Positions 22,735 through 37,893 of a DNA stretch of 64,000 bases are shown here, one piece after another. Each line of letters starts with the position of its first letter. Position 1 is the stretch's first letter. The stretch comes from Catonia carolina (lineage: Eukaryota > Arthropoda > Insecta > Hemiptera > Achilidae): the NCBI GenBank assembly GCA_035578175.1, contig JAQMRL010000003.1:27600672-27664671 (forward strand), in the 5' to 3' direction. The notes beneath the pieces were generated by a model, which saw nothing but the letters and a program-made list of their open reading frames with translations, searched no databases and was not told the origin of the DNA. The translations under genes and the position numbers were made by a program.

Positions 22735-24629
22735 TAGTGTGACTGATTGCCGTTAAAAGGGCACAATTTGTATTTTGCTCTTACTAAGTATAGTTCAGGT
22801 ATACCTATTCTAAATTTCAGTTTGGTAATGCCGGCGATTCTACTGGCGATTAGTTGACAAAAAAAACTTCAGAGACGTCCTTATTAGAATAAACTTTAAA
22901 ATACAATGAAAAAATCACAATGTGTTACGTTCGTATAGTAGTGTTTGCATGGTAGCCGACAAAATAATGTCTTAAATTTAAGCAAGCTTGTATGTGACAA
23001 CGCAATGTATTTTTGTGCTTCCTTTTTATGACTTTTTTATTTTCATACTGTGAAAAGCAGTATTAATATACTGCTGTTTCATACAATAAACCATAATCAT
23101 TCCGTACTCGGAAGAACCTTAACAAGTTTAAAAATGTTTTTGGTAGGCGTTTTAATTCTGGAAAGTATAACATTTCAGTAGACGTTACTGATTAATATTC
23201 GGCCGTATCGTTAACTGGGCGGTGACAATGGGCGGATTTATGTAAAAATTTAAGTCGACGTCACGCGCAGGAACAGTAGCGGACCAATCAGGAAGCTCGA
23301 TACTGACAAATGACGTAATACTGATTGAGACTTTTTCATTGGTTGATAACGGATGACGTAGTGAACTATAATGAGCCCTCTGATTGGACAATATTAACCA
23401 ATCAAAATGACGCCTAAGAAGACATCTGATTGGTTAGGTTTGGAGATTTTTCATTGGTTGAGAATACTACACTCTGATTGGTCCTATATTATATCTGCCT
23501 TTTACGTCACACGCGCGTTGTCGTCATTGTAGGCCGCCTTACTGGCAAGACCTATATAATTATTTTTTTCTACTGTACATCAGTTATATTATATTTTAAA
23601 AGTATATATTCGGGTATGTTAAAGACACAAATAGTGCGAAAGAACTAAAAATTCGTTAAGTAACGCTCCCTAATTAGCGTTTTTATTTCTTGTTGATTAT
23701 TTCTCTGTTGATTTAGGAACTGATAGTTAACTCAAGACGTAAAATGAAAATATACACGTTCTGCGCCAATAGAGTAAAACTCCAATCAGCAATTCATTCC
23801 TCCTTAAAAACCGTTAGAAAATTCATTGTGCATTTCTCTCTGTTCATTATAGCTATAGTCAAAATTCAAGCACAAAAATTATAATAACCCTTAGAAATAA
23901 AACTGTGCGTATTGATGTACTACGCCTATGCTATTTAAGGAAGATGTTGGTTTGAACATTAAATTTAATAAACTATTATCAGATTATATTTTTTGTACGA
24001 TTAGTAAAATTAAATTTGTACGTTGTTTCATAACGACTTTGATAACATCCTTTCTTACAAATCTGATTTTTCGAGTTACTTAAAAATAGGTAAATAATGA
24101 GATGTTAAATACTCGGCACGATTAAATTGATTTTTTTGATCATTAGGGTAGAAGTTAGTACAAACATTTACAAGTTATCTGAAATAAACTGAAAAGTTAA
24201 TTGGGTTACTTTTTTTGGTTTGGAACCGTATGTTTCAGTAGAAAAGTCATTTGATGAGCAAAGCAGGCCTTCTAAAACATTTTCAGTTCGCACCTTTCAT
24301 TTGCGCCTTTCATATATTCACACTGCAAGGTCTAACTGTATAATAATCTACTGTCATATGAAGAAGGTCTTAAAGTGTTTATTTCACCAGTACTTCTTAT
24401 GTTGTTATAATGTTTTAGTGGAAAATTGCTTCATTCGTGAAGAAAACAGAACAATTATTTTAGCCGTGGAAGTAGCAGTTAAAATTTAAAAAATATTTAA
24501 CAGTTTAATGTTTCATATAGGCAATACTAATTTTCGCGTCATAAAATAAAATAATGAAAATAACTGCCAATAAACGCGGAGATATGTCAAAAATATTGCC
24601 TAGAAATTTTTCATATCGTTAACCGTTTT
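22735..24629 (+). repeat. Monomer copy 13
   Basis: TATA box at 23553. Pairs TTTTTTGATC near 24131 with CATTTGCGCC near 24298, the same pair of marks seen in copies 18 and 20. Confidence 0.97.
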
Positions 24630-26524
24630 TAGTGTGACTGATTGCCGTTAAAAGGGCACAATTTGTATTTTGCTCTTACTAAGTATAGTTCAGGTATACC
24701 TATTCTAAATTTCAGTTTGGTAATGCCGGCGATTCTACTGGCGATTAGTTGACAAAAAAAACTTCAGAGACGTCCTTATTAGAATAAACTTTAAAATACA
24801 ATGAAAAAATCACAATGTGTTACGTTCGTATAGTAGTGTTTGCATGGTAGCCGACAAAATAATGTCTTAAATTTAAGCAAGCTTGTATGTGACAACGCAA
24901 TGTATTTTTGTGCTTCCTTTTTATGACTTTTTTATTTTCATACTGTGAAAAGCAGTATTAATATACTGCTGTTTCATACAATAAACCATAATCATTCCGT
25001 ACTCGGAAGAACCTTAACAAGTTTAAAAATGTTTTTGGTAGGCGTTTTAATTCTGGAAAGTATAACATTTCAGTAGACGTTACTGATTAATATTCGGCCG
25101 TATCGTTAACTGGGCGGTGACAATGGGCGGATTTATGTAAAAATGTAAGTCGACGTCACGCGCAGGAACAGTAGCGGACCAATCAGGAAGCTCGATACTG
25201 ACAAATGACGTAATACTGATTGAGACTTTTTCATTGGTTGATAACGGATGACGTAGTGAACTATAATGAGCCCTCTGATTGGACAATATTAACCAATCAA
25301 AATGACGCCTAAGAAGACATCTGATTGGTTAGGTTTGGAGATTTTTCATTGGTTGAGTATACTACACTCTGATTGGTCCTATATTATATCTGCCTTTTAC
25401 GTCACACGCGCGTTGTCGTCATTGTAGGCCGCCTTACTGGCAAGACCTATATAATTATTTTTTTCTACTGTACATCAGTTATATTATATTTTAAAAGTAT
25501 ATATTCGGGTATGTTAAAGACACAAATAGTGCGAAAGAACTAAAAATTCGTTAAGTAACGCTCCCTAATTAGCGTTTTTATTTCTTGTTGATTATTTCTC
25601 TGTTGATTTAGGAACTGATAGTTAACTCAAGACGTAAAATGAAAATATACACGTTCTGCGCCAATAGAGTAAAACTCCAATCAGCAATTCATTCCTCCTT
25701 AAAAACCGTTAGAAAATTCATTGTGCATTTCTCTCTGTTCATTATAGCTATAGTCAAAATTCAAGCACAAAAATTATAATAACCCTTAGAAATAAAACTG
25801 TGCGTATTGATGTACTACGCCTATGCTATTTAAGGAAGATGTTGGTTTGAACATTAAATTTAATAAACTATTATCAGATTATATTTTTTGTACGATTAGT
25901 AAAATTAAATTTGTACGTTGTTTCATAACGACTTTGATAACATCCTTTCTTACAAATCTGATTTTTCGAGTTACTTAAAAATAGGTAAATAATGAGATGT
26001 TAAATACTCGGCACGATTAAATTGATTTTTTAGATCATTAGGGTAGAAGTTAGTACAAACATTTACAAGTTATCTGAAATAAACTGAAAAGTTAATTGGG
26101 TTACTTTTTTTGGTTTGGAACCGTATGTTTCAGTAGAAAAGTCATTTGATGAGCAAAGCAGGCCTTCTAAAACATTTTCAGTTCGCACCTTTCAATTGCG
26201 CCTTTCATATATTCACACTGCAAGGTCTAACTGTATAATAATCTACTGTCATATGAAGAAGGTCTTAAAGTGTTTATTTCACCAGTACTTCTTATGTTGT
26301 TATAATGTTTTAGTGGAAAATTGCTTCATTCGTGAAGAAAACAGAACAATTATTTTAGCCGTGGAAGTAGCAGTTAAAATTTAAAAAATATTTAACAGTT
26401 TAATGTTTCATATAGGCAATACTAATTTTCGCGTCATAAAATAAAATAATGAAAATAACTGCCAATAAACGCGGAGATATGTCAAAAATATTGCCTAGAA
26501 ATTTTTCATATCGTTAACCGTTTT
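24630..26524 (+). repeat. Monomer copy 14
   Basis: TATA box at 25448. Private TTGAGTATAC near 25354 beside the sixth CCAAT box; otherwise consensus. Confidence 0.97.
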
Positions 26525-28419
26525 TAGTGTGACTGATTGCCGTTAAAAGGGCACAATTTGTATTTTGCTCTTACTAAGTATAGTTCAGGTATACCTATTC
26601 TAAATTTCAGTTTGGTAATGCCGGCGATTCTACTGGCGATTAGTTGACAAAAAAAACTTCAGAGACGTCCTTATTAGAATAAACTTTAAAATACAATGAA
26701 AAAATCACAATGTGTTACGTTCGTATAGTAGTGTTTGCATGGTAGCCGACAAAATAATGTCTTAAATTTAAGCAAGCTTGTATGTGACAACGCAATGTAT
26801 TTTTGTGCTTCCTTTTTATGACTTTTTTATTTTCATACTGTGAAAAGCAGTATTAATGTACTGCTGTTTCATACAATAAACCATAATCATTCCGTACTCG
26901 GAAGAACCTTAACAAGTTTAAAAATGTTTTTGGTAGGCGTTTTAATTCTGGAAAGTATAACATTTCAGTAGACGTTACTGATTAATATTCGGCCGTATCG
27001 TTAACTGGGCGGTGACAATGGGCGGATTTATGTAAAAATGTAAGTCGACGTCACGCGCAGGAACAGTAGCGGACCAATCAGGAAGCTCGATACTGACAAA
27101 TGACGTAATACTGATTGAGACTTTTTCATTGGTTGATAACGGATGACGTAGTGAACTATAATGAGCCCTCTGATTGGACAATATTAACCAATCAAAATGA
27201 CGCCTAAGAAGACATCTGATTGGTTAGGTTTGGAGATTTTTCATTGGTTGAGAATACTACACTCTGATTGGTCCTATATTATATCTGCCTTTTACGTCAC
27301 ACGCGCGTTGTCGTCATTGTAGGCCGCCTTACTGGCAAGACCTATATAATTATTTTTTTCTACTGTACATCAGTTATATTATATTTTAAAAGTATATATT
27401 CGGGTATGTTAAAGACACAAATAGTGCGAAAGAACTAAAAATTCGTTAAGTAACGCTCCCTAATTAGCGTTTTTATTTCTTGTTGATTATTTCTCTGTTG
27501 ATTTAGGAACTGATAGTTAACTCAAGACGTAAAATGAAAATATACACGTTCTGCGCCAATAGAGTAAAACTCCAATCAGCAATTCATTCCTCCTTAAAAA
27601 CCGTTAGAAAATTCATTGTGCATTTCTCTCTGTTCATTATAGCTATAGTCAAAATTCAAGCACAAAAATTATAATAACCCTTAGAAATAAAACTGTGCGT
27701 ATTGATGTACTACGCCTATGCTATTTAAGGAAGATGTTGGTTTGAACATTAAATTTAATAAACTATTATCAGATTATATTTTTTGTACGATTAGTAAAAT
27801 TAAATTTGTACGTTGTTTCATAACGACTTTGATAACATCCTTTCTTACAAATCTGATTTTTCGAGTTACTTAAAAATAGGTAAATAATGAGATGTTAAAT
27901 ACTCGGCACGATTAAATTGATTTTTTAGATCATTAGGGTAGAAGTTAGTACAAACATTTACAAGTTATCTGAAATAAACTGAAGAGTTAATTGGGTTACT
28001 TTTTTTGGTTTGGAACCGTATGTTTCAGTAGAAAAGTCATTTGATGAGCAAAGCAGGCCTTCTTAAACATTTTCAGTTCGCACCTTTCAATTGCGCCTTT
28101 CATATATTCACACTGCAAGGTCTAACTGTATAATAATCTACTGTCATATGAAGAAGGTCTTAAAGTGTTTATTTCACCAGTACTTCTTATGTTGTTATAA
28201 TGTTTTAGTGGAAAATTGCTTCATTCGTGAAGAAAACAGAACAATTATTTTAGCCGTGGAAGTAGCAGTTAAAATTTAAAAAATATTTAACAGTTTAATG
28301 TTTCATATAGGCAATACTAATTTTCGCGTCATAAAATAAAATAATGAAAATAACTGCCAATAAACGCGGAGATATGTCAAAAATATTGCCTAGAAATTTT
28401 TTATATCGTTAACCGTTTT
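26525..28419 (+). repeat. Monomer copy 15
   Basis: TATA box at 27343. Shares GAAGAGTTAA near 27981, CTTCTTAAAC near 28061 and TTTTTTATATC near 28397 with copy 17, marking the first half of a duplicated dimer. Confidence 0.97.
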
Positions 28420-30314
28420 TAGTGTGACTGATTGCCGTTAAAAGGGCACAATTTGTATTTTGCTCTTACTAAGTATAGTTCAGGTATACCTATTCTAAAT
28501 TTCAGTTTGGTAATGCCGGCGATTCTACTGGCGATTAGTTGACAAAAAAAACTTCAGAGACGTCCTTATTAGAATAAACTTTAAAATACAATGAAAAAAT
28601 CACAATGTGTTACGTTCGTATAGTAGTGTTTGCATGGTAGCCGACAAAATAATGTCTTAAATTTAAGCAAGCTTGTATGTGACAACGCAATGTATTTTTG
28701 TGCTTCCTTTTTATGACTTTTTTATTTTCATACTGTGAAAAGCAGTATTAATATACTGCTGTTTCATACAATAAACCATAATCATTCCGTACTCGGAAAA
28801 ACCTTAACAAGTTTAAAAATGTTTTTGGTAGGCGTTTTAATTCTGGAAAGTATAACATTTCAGTAGACGTTACTGATTAATATTCGGCCGTATCGTTAAC
28901 TGGGCGGTGACAATGGGCGGATTTATGTAAAAATTTAAGTCGACGTCACGCGCAGGAACAGTAGCGGACCAATCAGGAAGCTCGATACTGACAAATGACG
29001 TAATACTGATTGAGACTTTTTCATTGGTTGATAACGGATGACGTAGTGAACTATAATGAGCCCTCTGATTGGACAATATTAACCAATCAAAATGACGCCT
29101 AAGAAGACATCTGATTGGTTAGGTTTGGAGATTTTTCATTGGTTGAGAATACTACACTCTGATTGGTCCTATATTATATCTGCCTTTTACGTCACACGCG
29201 CGTTGTCGTCATTGTAGGCCGCCTTACTGGCAAGACCTATATAATTATTTTTTTCTACTGTACATCAGTTATATTATATTTTAAAAGTATATATTCGGGT
29301 ATGTTAAAGACACAAATAGTGCGAAAGAACTAAAAATTCGTTAAGTAACGCTCCCTAATTAGCGTTTTTATTTCTGGTTGATTATTTCTCTGTTGATTTA
29401 GGAACTGATAGTTAACTCAAGACGTAAAATGAAAATATACACGTTCTGCGCCAATAGAGTAAAACTCCAATCAGCAATTCATTCCTCCTTAAAAACCGTT
29501 AGAAAATTCATTGTGCATTTCTCTCTGTTCATTATAGCTATAGTCAAAATTCAAGCACAAAAATTATAATAACCCTTAGAAATAAAACTGTGCGTATTGA
29601 TGTACTACGCCTATGCTATTTAAGGAAGATGTTGGTTTGAACATTAAATTTAATAAACTATTATCAGATTATATTTTTTGTACGATTAGTAAAATTAAAT
29701 TTGTACGTTGTTTCATAACGACTTTGATAACATCCTTTCTTACAAATCTGATTTTTCGAGTTACTTAAAAATAGGTAAATAATGAGATGTTAAATACTCG
29801 GCACGATTAAATTGATTTTTTAGATCATTAGGGTAGAAGTTAGTACAAACATTTACAAGTTATCTGAAATAAACTGAAAAGTTAATTGGGTTACTTTTTT
29901 TGGTTTGGAACCGTATGTTTCAGTAGAAAAGTCATTTGATGAGCAAAGCAGGCCTTCTAAAACATTTTCAGTTCGCACCTTTTAATTGCGCCTTTCATAT
30001 ATTCACACTGCAAGGTCTAACTGTATAATAATCTACTGTCATATGAAGAAGGTCTTAAAGTGTTTATTTCACCAGTACTTCTTATGTTGTTATAATGTTT
30101 TAGTGGAAAATTGCTTCATTCGTGAAGAAAACAGAACAATTATTTTAGCCGTGGAAGTAGCAGTTAAAATTTAAAAAATATTTAACAGTTTAATGTTTCA
30201 TATAGGCAATACTAATTTTCGCGTCATAAAATAAAATAATGAAAATAACTGCCAATAAACGCGGAGATATGTCAAAAATATTGCCTAGAAATTTTTTATA
30301 TCGTTAACCGTTTT
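28420..30314 (+). repeat. Monomer copy 16
   Basis: TATA box at 29238. CGGAAAAACC near 28795 is shared with copy 18. TTCTGGTTG near 29372 is private. Confidence 0.97.
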
Positions 30315-32208
30315 TAGTGTGACTGATTGCCGTTAAAAGGGCACAATTTGTATTTTGCTCTTACTAAGTATAGTTCAGGTATACCTATTCTAAATTTCAG
30401 TTTGGTAATGCCGGCGATTCTACTGGCGATTAGTTGACAAAAAAAACTTCAGAGACGTCCTTATTAGAATAAACTTTAAAATACAATGAAAAAATCACAA
30501 TGTGTTACGTTCGTATAGTAGTGTTTGCATGGTAGCCGACAAAATAATGTCTTAAATTTAAGCAAGCTTGTATGTGACAACGCAATGTATTTTTGTGCTT
30601 CCTTTTTATGACTTTTTTATTTTCATACTGTGAAAAGCAGTATTAATATACTGCTGTTTCATACAATAAACCATAATCATTCCGTACTCGGAAGAACCTT
30701 AACAAGTTTAAAAATGTTTTTGGTAGGCGTTTTAATTCTGGAAAGTATAACATTTCAGTAGACGTTACTGATTAATATTCGGCCGTATCGTTAACTGGGC
30801 GGTGACAATGGGCGGATTTATGTAAAAATGTAAGTCGACGTCACGCGCAGGAACAGTAGCGGACCAATCAGGAAGCTCGATACTGACAAATGACGTAATA
30901 CTGATTGAGACTTTTCATTGGTTGATAACGGATGACGTAGTGAACTATAATGAGCCCTCTGATTGGACAATATTAACCAATCAAAATGACGCCTAAGAAG
31001 ACATCTGATTGGTTAGGTTTGGAGATTTTTCATTGGTTGAGAATACTACACTCTGATTGGTCCTATATTATATCTGCCTTTTACGTCACACGCGCGTTGT
31101 CGTCATTGTAGGCCGCCTTACTGGCAAGACCTATATTATTATTTTTTTCTACTGTACATCAGTTATATTATATTTTAAAAGTATATATTCGGGTATGTTA
31201 AAGACACAAATAGTGCGAAAGAACTAAAAATTCGTTAAGTAACGCTCCCTAATTAGCGTTTTTATTTCTTGTTGATTATTTCTCTGTTGATTTAGGAACT
31301 GATAGTTAACTCAAGACGTAAAATGAAAATATACACGTTCTGCGCCAATAGAGTAAAACTCCAACCAGCAATTCATTCCTCCTTAAAAACCGTTAGAAAA
31401 TTCATTGTGCATTTCTCTCTGTTCATTATAGCTATAGTCAAAATTCAAGCACAAAAATTATAATAACCCTTAGAAATAAAACTGTGCGTATTGATGTACT
31501 ACGCCTATGCTATTTAAGGAAGATGTTGGTTTGAACATTAAATTTAATAAACTATTATCAGATTATATTTTTTGTACGATTAGTAAAATTAAATTTGTAC
31601 GTTGTTTCATAACGACTTTGATAACATCCTTTCTTACAAATCTGATTTTTCGAGTTACTTAAAAATAGGTAAATAATGAGATGTTAAATACTCGGCACGA
31701 TTAAATTGATTTTTTTGATCATTAGGGTAGAAGTTAGTACAAACATTTACAAGTTATCTGAAATAAACTGAAGAGTTAATTGGGTTACTTTTTTTGGTTT
31801 GGAACCGTATGTTTCAGTAGAAAAGTCATTTGATGAGCAAAGCAGGCCTTCTTAAACATTTTCAGTTCGCACCTTTCAATTGCGCCTTTCATATATTCAC
31901 ACTGCAAGGTCTAACTGTATAATAATCTACTGTCATATGAAGAAGGTCTTAAAGTGTTTATTTCACCAGTACTTCTTATGTTGTTATAATGTTTTAGTGG
32001 AAAATTGCTTCATTCGTGAAGAAAACAGAACAATTATTTTAGCCGTGGAAGTAGCAGTTAAAATTTAAAAAATATTTAACAGTTTAATGTTTCATATAGG
32101 CAATACTAATTTTCGCGTCATAAAATAAAATAATGAAAATAACTGCCAATAAACGCGGAGATATGTCAAAAATATTGCCTAGAAATTTTTTATATCGTTA
32201 ACCGTTTT
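30315..32208 (+). repeat. Monomer copy 17 (TATATTA core)
   Basis: TATA box at 31132 reads TATATTA, as in copy 19. Length 1,894: one T lost in GACTTTTCATTGG near 30910, which also shifts the minus-strand frame. CCAACCAGC near 31362 is private. Shares the copy 15 marks at its 3' end. Confidence 0.97.
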
Positions 32209-34103
32209 TAGTGTGACTGATTGCCGTTAAAAGGGCACAATTTGTATTTTGCTCTTACTAAGTATAGTTCAGGTATACCTATTCTAAATTTCAGTTTGGT
32301 AATGCCGGCGATTCTACTGGCGATTAGTTGACAAAAAAAACTTCAGAGACGTCCTTATTAGAATAAACTTTAAAATACAATGAAAAAATCACAATGTGTT
32401 ACGTTCGTATAGTAGTGTTTGCATGGTAGCCGACAAAATAATGTCTTAAATTTAAGCAAGCTTGTATGTGACAACGCAATGTATTTTTGTGCTTCCTTTT
32501 TATGACTTTTTTATTTTCATACTGTGAAAAGCAGTATTAATATACTGCTGTTTCATACAATAAACCATAATCATTCCGTACTCGGAAAAACCTTAACAAG
32601 TTTAAAAATGTTTTTGGTAGGCGTTTTAATTCTGGAAAGTATAACATTTCAGTAGACGTTACTGATTAATATTCGGCCGTATCGTTAACTGGGCGGTGAC
32701 AATGGGCGGATTTATGTAAAAATTTAAGTCGACGTCACGCGCAGGAACAGTAGCGGACCAATCAGGAAGCTCGATACTGACAAATGACGTAATACTGATT
32801 GAGACTTTTTCATTGGTTGATAACGGATGACGTAGTGAACTATAATGAGCCCTCTGATTGGACAATATTAACCAATCAAAATGACGCCTAAGAAGACATC
32901 TGATTGGTTAGGTTTGGAGATTTTTCATTGGTTGAGAATACTACACTCTGATTGGTCCTATATTATATCTGCCTTTTACGTCACACGCGCGTTGTCGTCA
33001 TTGTAGGCCGCCTTACTGGCAAGACCTATATAATTATTTTTTTCTACTGTACATCAGTTATATTATATTTTAAAAGTATATATTCGGGTATGTTAAAGAC
33101 ACAAATAGTGCGAAAGAACTAAAAATTCGTTAAGTAACGCTCCCTAATTAGCGTTTTTATTTCTTGTTGATTATTTCTCTGTTGATTTAGGAACTGATAG
33201 TTAACTCAAGACGTAAAATGAAAATATACACGTTCTGCGCCAATAGAGTAAAACTCCAATCAGCAATTCATTCCTCCTTAAAAACCGTTAGAAAATTCAT
33301 TGTGCATTTCTCTCTGTTCATTATAGCTATAGTCAAAATTCAAGCACAAAAATTATAATAACCCTTAGAAATAAAACTGTGCGTATTGATGTACTACGCC
33401 TATGCTATTTAAGGAAGATGTTGGTTTGAACATTAAATTTAATAAACTATTATCAGATTATATTTTTTGTACGATTAGTAAAATTAAATTTGTACGTTGT
33501 TTCATAACGACTTTGATAACATCCTTTCTTACAAATCTGATTTTTCGAGTTACTTAAAAATAGGTAAATAATGAGATGTTAAATACTCGGCACGATTAAA
33601 TTGATTTTTTTGATCATTAGGGTAGAAGTTAGTACAAACATTTACAAGTTATCTGAAATAAACTGAAAAGTTAATTGGGTTACTTTTTTTGGTTTGGAAC
33701 CGTATGTTTCAGTAGAAAAGTCATTTGATGAGCAAAGCAGGCCTTCTAAAACATTTTCAGTTCGCACCTTTCATTTGCGCCTTTCATATATTCACACTGC
33801 AAGGTCTAACTGTATAATAATCTACTGTCATATGAAGAAGGTCTTAAAGTGTTTATTTCACCAGTACTTCTTATGTTGTTATAATGTTTTAGTGGAAAAT
33901 TGCTTCATTCGTGAAGAAAACAGAACAATTATTTTAGCCGTGGAAGTAGCAGTTAAAATTTAAAAAATATTTAACAGTTTAATGTTTCATATAGGCAATA
34001 CTAATTTTCGCGTCATAAAATAAAATAATGAAAATAACTGCCAATAAACGCGGAGATATGTCAAAAATATTGCCTAGAAATTTTTCATATCGTTAACCGT
34101 TTT
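32209..34103 (+). repeat. Monomer copy 18
   Basis: TATA box at 33027. Carries CGGAAAAACC near 32583 (with copy 16), TTTTTTGATC near 33606 and CATTTGCGCC near 33772 (with copies 13 and 20). Confidence 0.97.
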
Positions 34104-35998
34104 TAGTGTGACTGATTGCCGTTAAAAGGGCACAATTTGTATTTTGCTCTTACTAAGTATAGTTCAGGTATACCTATTCTAAATTTCAGTTTGGTAATGC
34201 CGGCGATTCTACTGGCGATTAGTTGACAAAAAAAACTTCAGAGACGTCCTTATTAGAATAAACTTTAAAATACAATGAAAAAATCACAATGTGTTACGTT
34301 CGTATAGTAGTGTTTGCATGGTAGCCGACAAAATAATGTCTTAAATTTAAGCAAGCTTGTATGTGACAACGCAATGTATTTTTGTGCTTCCTTTTTATGA
34401 CTTTTTTATTTTCATACTGTGAAAAGCAGTATTAATGTACTGCTGTTTCATACAATAAACCATAATCATTCCGTACTCGGAAGAACCTTAACAAGTTTAA
34501 AAATGTTTTTGGTAGGCGTTTTAATTCTGGAAAGTATAACATTTCAGTAGACGTTACTGATTAATATTCGGCCGTATCGTTAACTGGGCGGTGACAATGG
34601 GCGGATTTATGTAAAAATGTAAGTCGACGTCACGCGCAGGAACAGTAGCGGACCAATCAGGAAGCTCGATACTGACAAATGACGTAATACTGATTGAGAC
34701 TTTTTCATTGGTTGATAACGGATGACGTAGTGAACTATAATGAGCCCTCTGATTGGACAATATTAACCAATCAAAATGACGCCTAAGAAGACATCTGATT
34801 GGTTAGGTTTGGAGATTTTTCATTGGTTGAGAATACTACACTCTGATTGGTCCTATATTATATCTGCCTTTTACGTCACACGCGCGTTGTCGTCATTGTA
34901 GGCCGCCTTACTGGCAAGACCTATATTATTATTTTTTTCTACTGTACATCAGTTATATTATATTTTAAAAGTATATATTCGGGTATGTTAAAGACACAAA
35001 TAGTGCGAAAGAACTAAAAATTCGTTAAGTAACGCTCCCTAATTAGCGTTTTTATTTCTTGTTGATTATTTCTCTGTTGATTTAGGAACTGATAGTTAAC
35101 TCAAGACGTAAAATGAAAATATACACGTTCTGCGCCAATAGAGTAAAACTCCAATCAGCAATTCATTCCTCCTTAAAAACCGTTAGAAAATTCATTGTGC
35201 ATTTCTCTCTGTTCATTATAGCTATAGTCAAAATTCAAGCACAAAAATTATAATAACCCTTAGAAATAAAACTGTGCGTATTGATGTCCTACGCCTATGC
35301 TATTTAAGGAAGATGTTGGTTTGAACATTAAATTTAATAAACTATTATCAGATTATATTTTTTGTACGATTAGTAAAATTAAATTTGTACGTTGTTTCAT
35401 AACGACTTTGATAACATCCTTTCTTACAAATCTGATTTTTCGAGTTACTTAAAAATAGGTAAATAATGAGATGTTAAATACTCGGCACGATTAAATTGAT
35501 TTTTTAGATCATTAGGGTAGAAGTTAGTACAAACATTTACAAGTTATCTGAAATAAACTGAAAAGTTAATTGGGTTACTTTTTTTGGTTTGGAACCGTAT
35601 GTTTCAGTAGAAAAGTCATTTGATGAGCAAAGCAGGCCTTCTAAAACATTTTCAGTTCGCACCTTTCAATTGCGCCTTTCATATATTCACACTGCAAGGT
35701 CTAACTGTATAATAATCTACTGTCATATGAAGAAGGTCTTAAAGTGTTTATTTCACCAGTACTTCTTATGTTGTTATAATGTTTTAGTGGAAAATTGCTT
35801 CATTCGTGAAGAAAACAGAACAATTATTTTAGCCGTGGAAGTAGCAGTTAAAATTTAAAAAATATTTAACAGTTTAATGTTTCATATAGGCAATACTAAT
35901 TTTCGCGTCATAAAATAAAATAATGAAAATAACTGCCAATAAACGCGGAGATATGTCAAAAATATTGCCTAGAAATTTTTCATATCGTTAACCGTTTT
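34104..35998 (+). repeat. Monomer copy 19 (TATATTA core)
   Basis: TATA box at 34922 reads TATATTA. GATGTCCTAC near 35283 is shared with copy 22. Has the AATGTACTGC hairpin arm. Confidence 0.97.
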
Positions 35999-37893
35999 TA
36001 GTGTGACTGATTGCCGTTAAAAGGGCACAATTTGTATTTTGCTCTTACTAAGTATAGTTCAGGTATACCTATTCTAAATTTTAGTTTGGTAATGCCGGCG
36101 ATTCTACTGGCGATTAGTTGACAAAAAAAACTTCAGAGACGTCCTTATTAGAATAAACTTTAAAATACAATGAAAAAATCACAATGTGTTACGTTCGTAT
36201 AGTAGTGTTTGCATGGTAGCCGACAAAATAATGTCTTAAATTTAAGCAAGCTTGTATGTGACAACGCAATGTATTTTTGTGCTTCCTTTTTATGACTTTT
36301 TTATTTTCATACTGTGAAAAGCAGTATTAATATACTGCTGTTTCATACAATAAACCATAATCATTCCGTACTCGGAAGAACCTTAACAAGTTTAAAAATG
36401 TTTTTGGTAGGCGTTTTAATTCTGGAAAGTATAACATTTCAGTAGACGTTACTGATTAATATTCGGCCGTATCGTTAACTGGGCGGTGACAATGGGCGGA
36501 TTTATGTAAAAATTTAAGTTGAAGTCACGCGCAGGAACAGTAGCGGACCAATCAGGAAGCTCGATACTGACAAATGACGTAATACTGATTGAGACTTTTT
36601 CATTGGTTGATAACGGATGACGTAGTGAACTATAATGAGCCCTCTGATTGGACAATATTAACCAATCAAAATGACGCCTAAGAAGACATCTGATTGGTTA
36701 GGTTTGGAGATTTTTCATTGGTTGAGAATACTACACTCTGATTGGTCCTATATTATATCTGCCTTTTACGTCACACGCGCGTTGTCGTCATTGTAGGCCG
36801 CCTTACTGGCAAGACCTATATAATTATTTTTTTCTACTGTACATCAGTTATATTATATTTTAAAAGTATATATTCGGGTATGTTAAAGACACAAATAGTG
36901 CGAAAGAACTAAAAATTCGTTAAGTAACGCTCCCTAATTAGCGTTTTTATTTCTTGTTGATTATTTCTCTGTTGATTTAGGAACTGATAGTTAACTCAAG
37001 ACGTAAAATGAAAATATACACGTTCTGCGCCAATAGAGTAAAACTCCAATCAGCAATTCATTCCTCCTTAAAAACCGTTAGAAAATTCATTGTGCATTTC
37101 TCTCTGTTCATTATAGCTATAGTCAAAATTCAAGCACAAAAATTATAATAACCCTTAGAAATAAAACTGTGCGTATTGATGTACTACGCCTATGCTATTT
37201 AAGGAAGATGTTGGTTTGAACATTAAATTTAATAAACTATTATCAGATTATATTTTTTGTACGATTAGTAAAATTAAATTTGTACGTTGTTTCATAACGC
37301 CTTTGATAACATCCTTTCTTACAAATCTGATTTTTCGAGTTACTTAAAAATAGGTAAATAATGAGATGTTAAATACTCGGCACGATTAAATTGATTTTTT
37401 TGATCATTAGGGTAGAAGTTAGTACAAACATTTACAAGTTATCTGAAATAAACTGAAAAGTTAATTGGGTTACTTTTTTTGGTTTGGAACCGTATGTTTC
37501 AGTAGAAAAGTCATTTGATGAGCAAAGCAGGCCTTCTAAAACATTTTCAGTTCGCACCTTTCATTTGCGCCTTTCATATATTCACACTGCAAGGTCTAAC
37601 TGTATAATAATCTACTGTCATATGAAGAAGGTCTTAAAGTGTTTATTTCACCAGTACTTCTTATGTTGTTATAATGTTTTAGTGGAAAATTGCTTCATTC
37701 GTGAAGAAAACAGAACAATTATTTTAGCCGTGGAAGTAGCAGTTAAAATTTAAAAAATATTTAACAGTTTAATGTTTCATATAGGCAATACTAATTTTCG
37801 CGTCATAAAATAAAATAATGAAAATAACTGCCAATAAACGCGGAGATATGTCAAAAATATTGCCTAGAAATTTTTCATATCTTTAACCGTTTT
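35999..37893 (+). repeat. Monomer copy 20 (first CRE lost)
   Basis: TATA box at 36817. TTGAAGTCAC near 36519 replaces TCGACGTCAC, removing the first CRE. Other private changes are AAATTTTAGT near 36076, AACGCCTTTG near 37297 and ATCTTTAACC near 37879. Confidence 0.97.
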
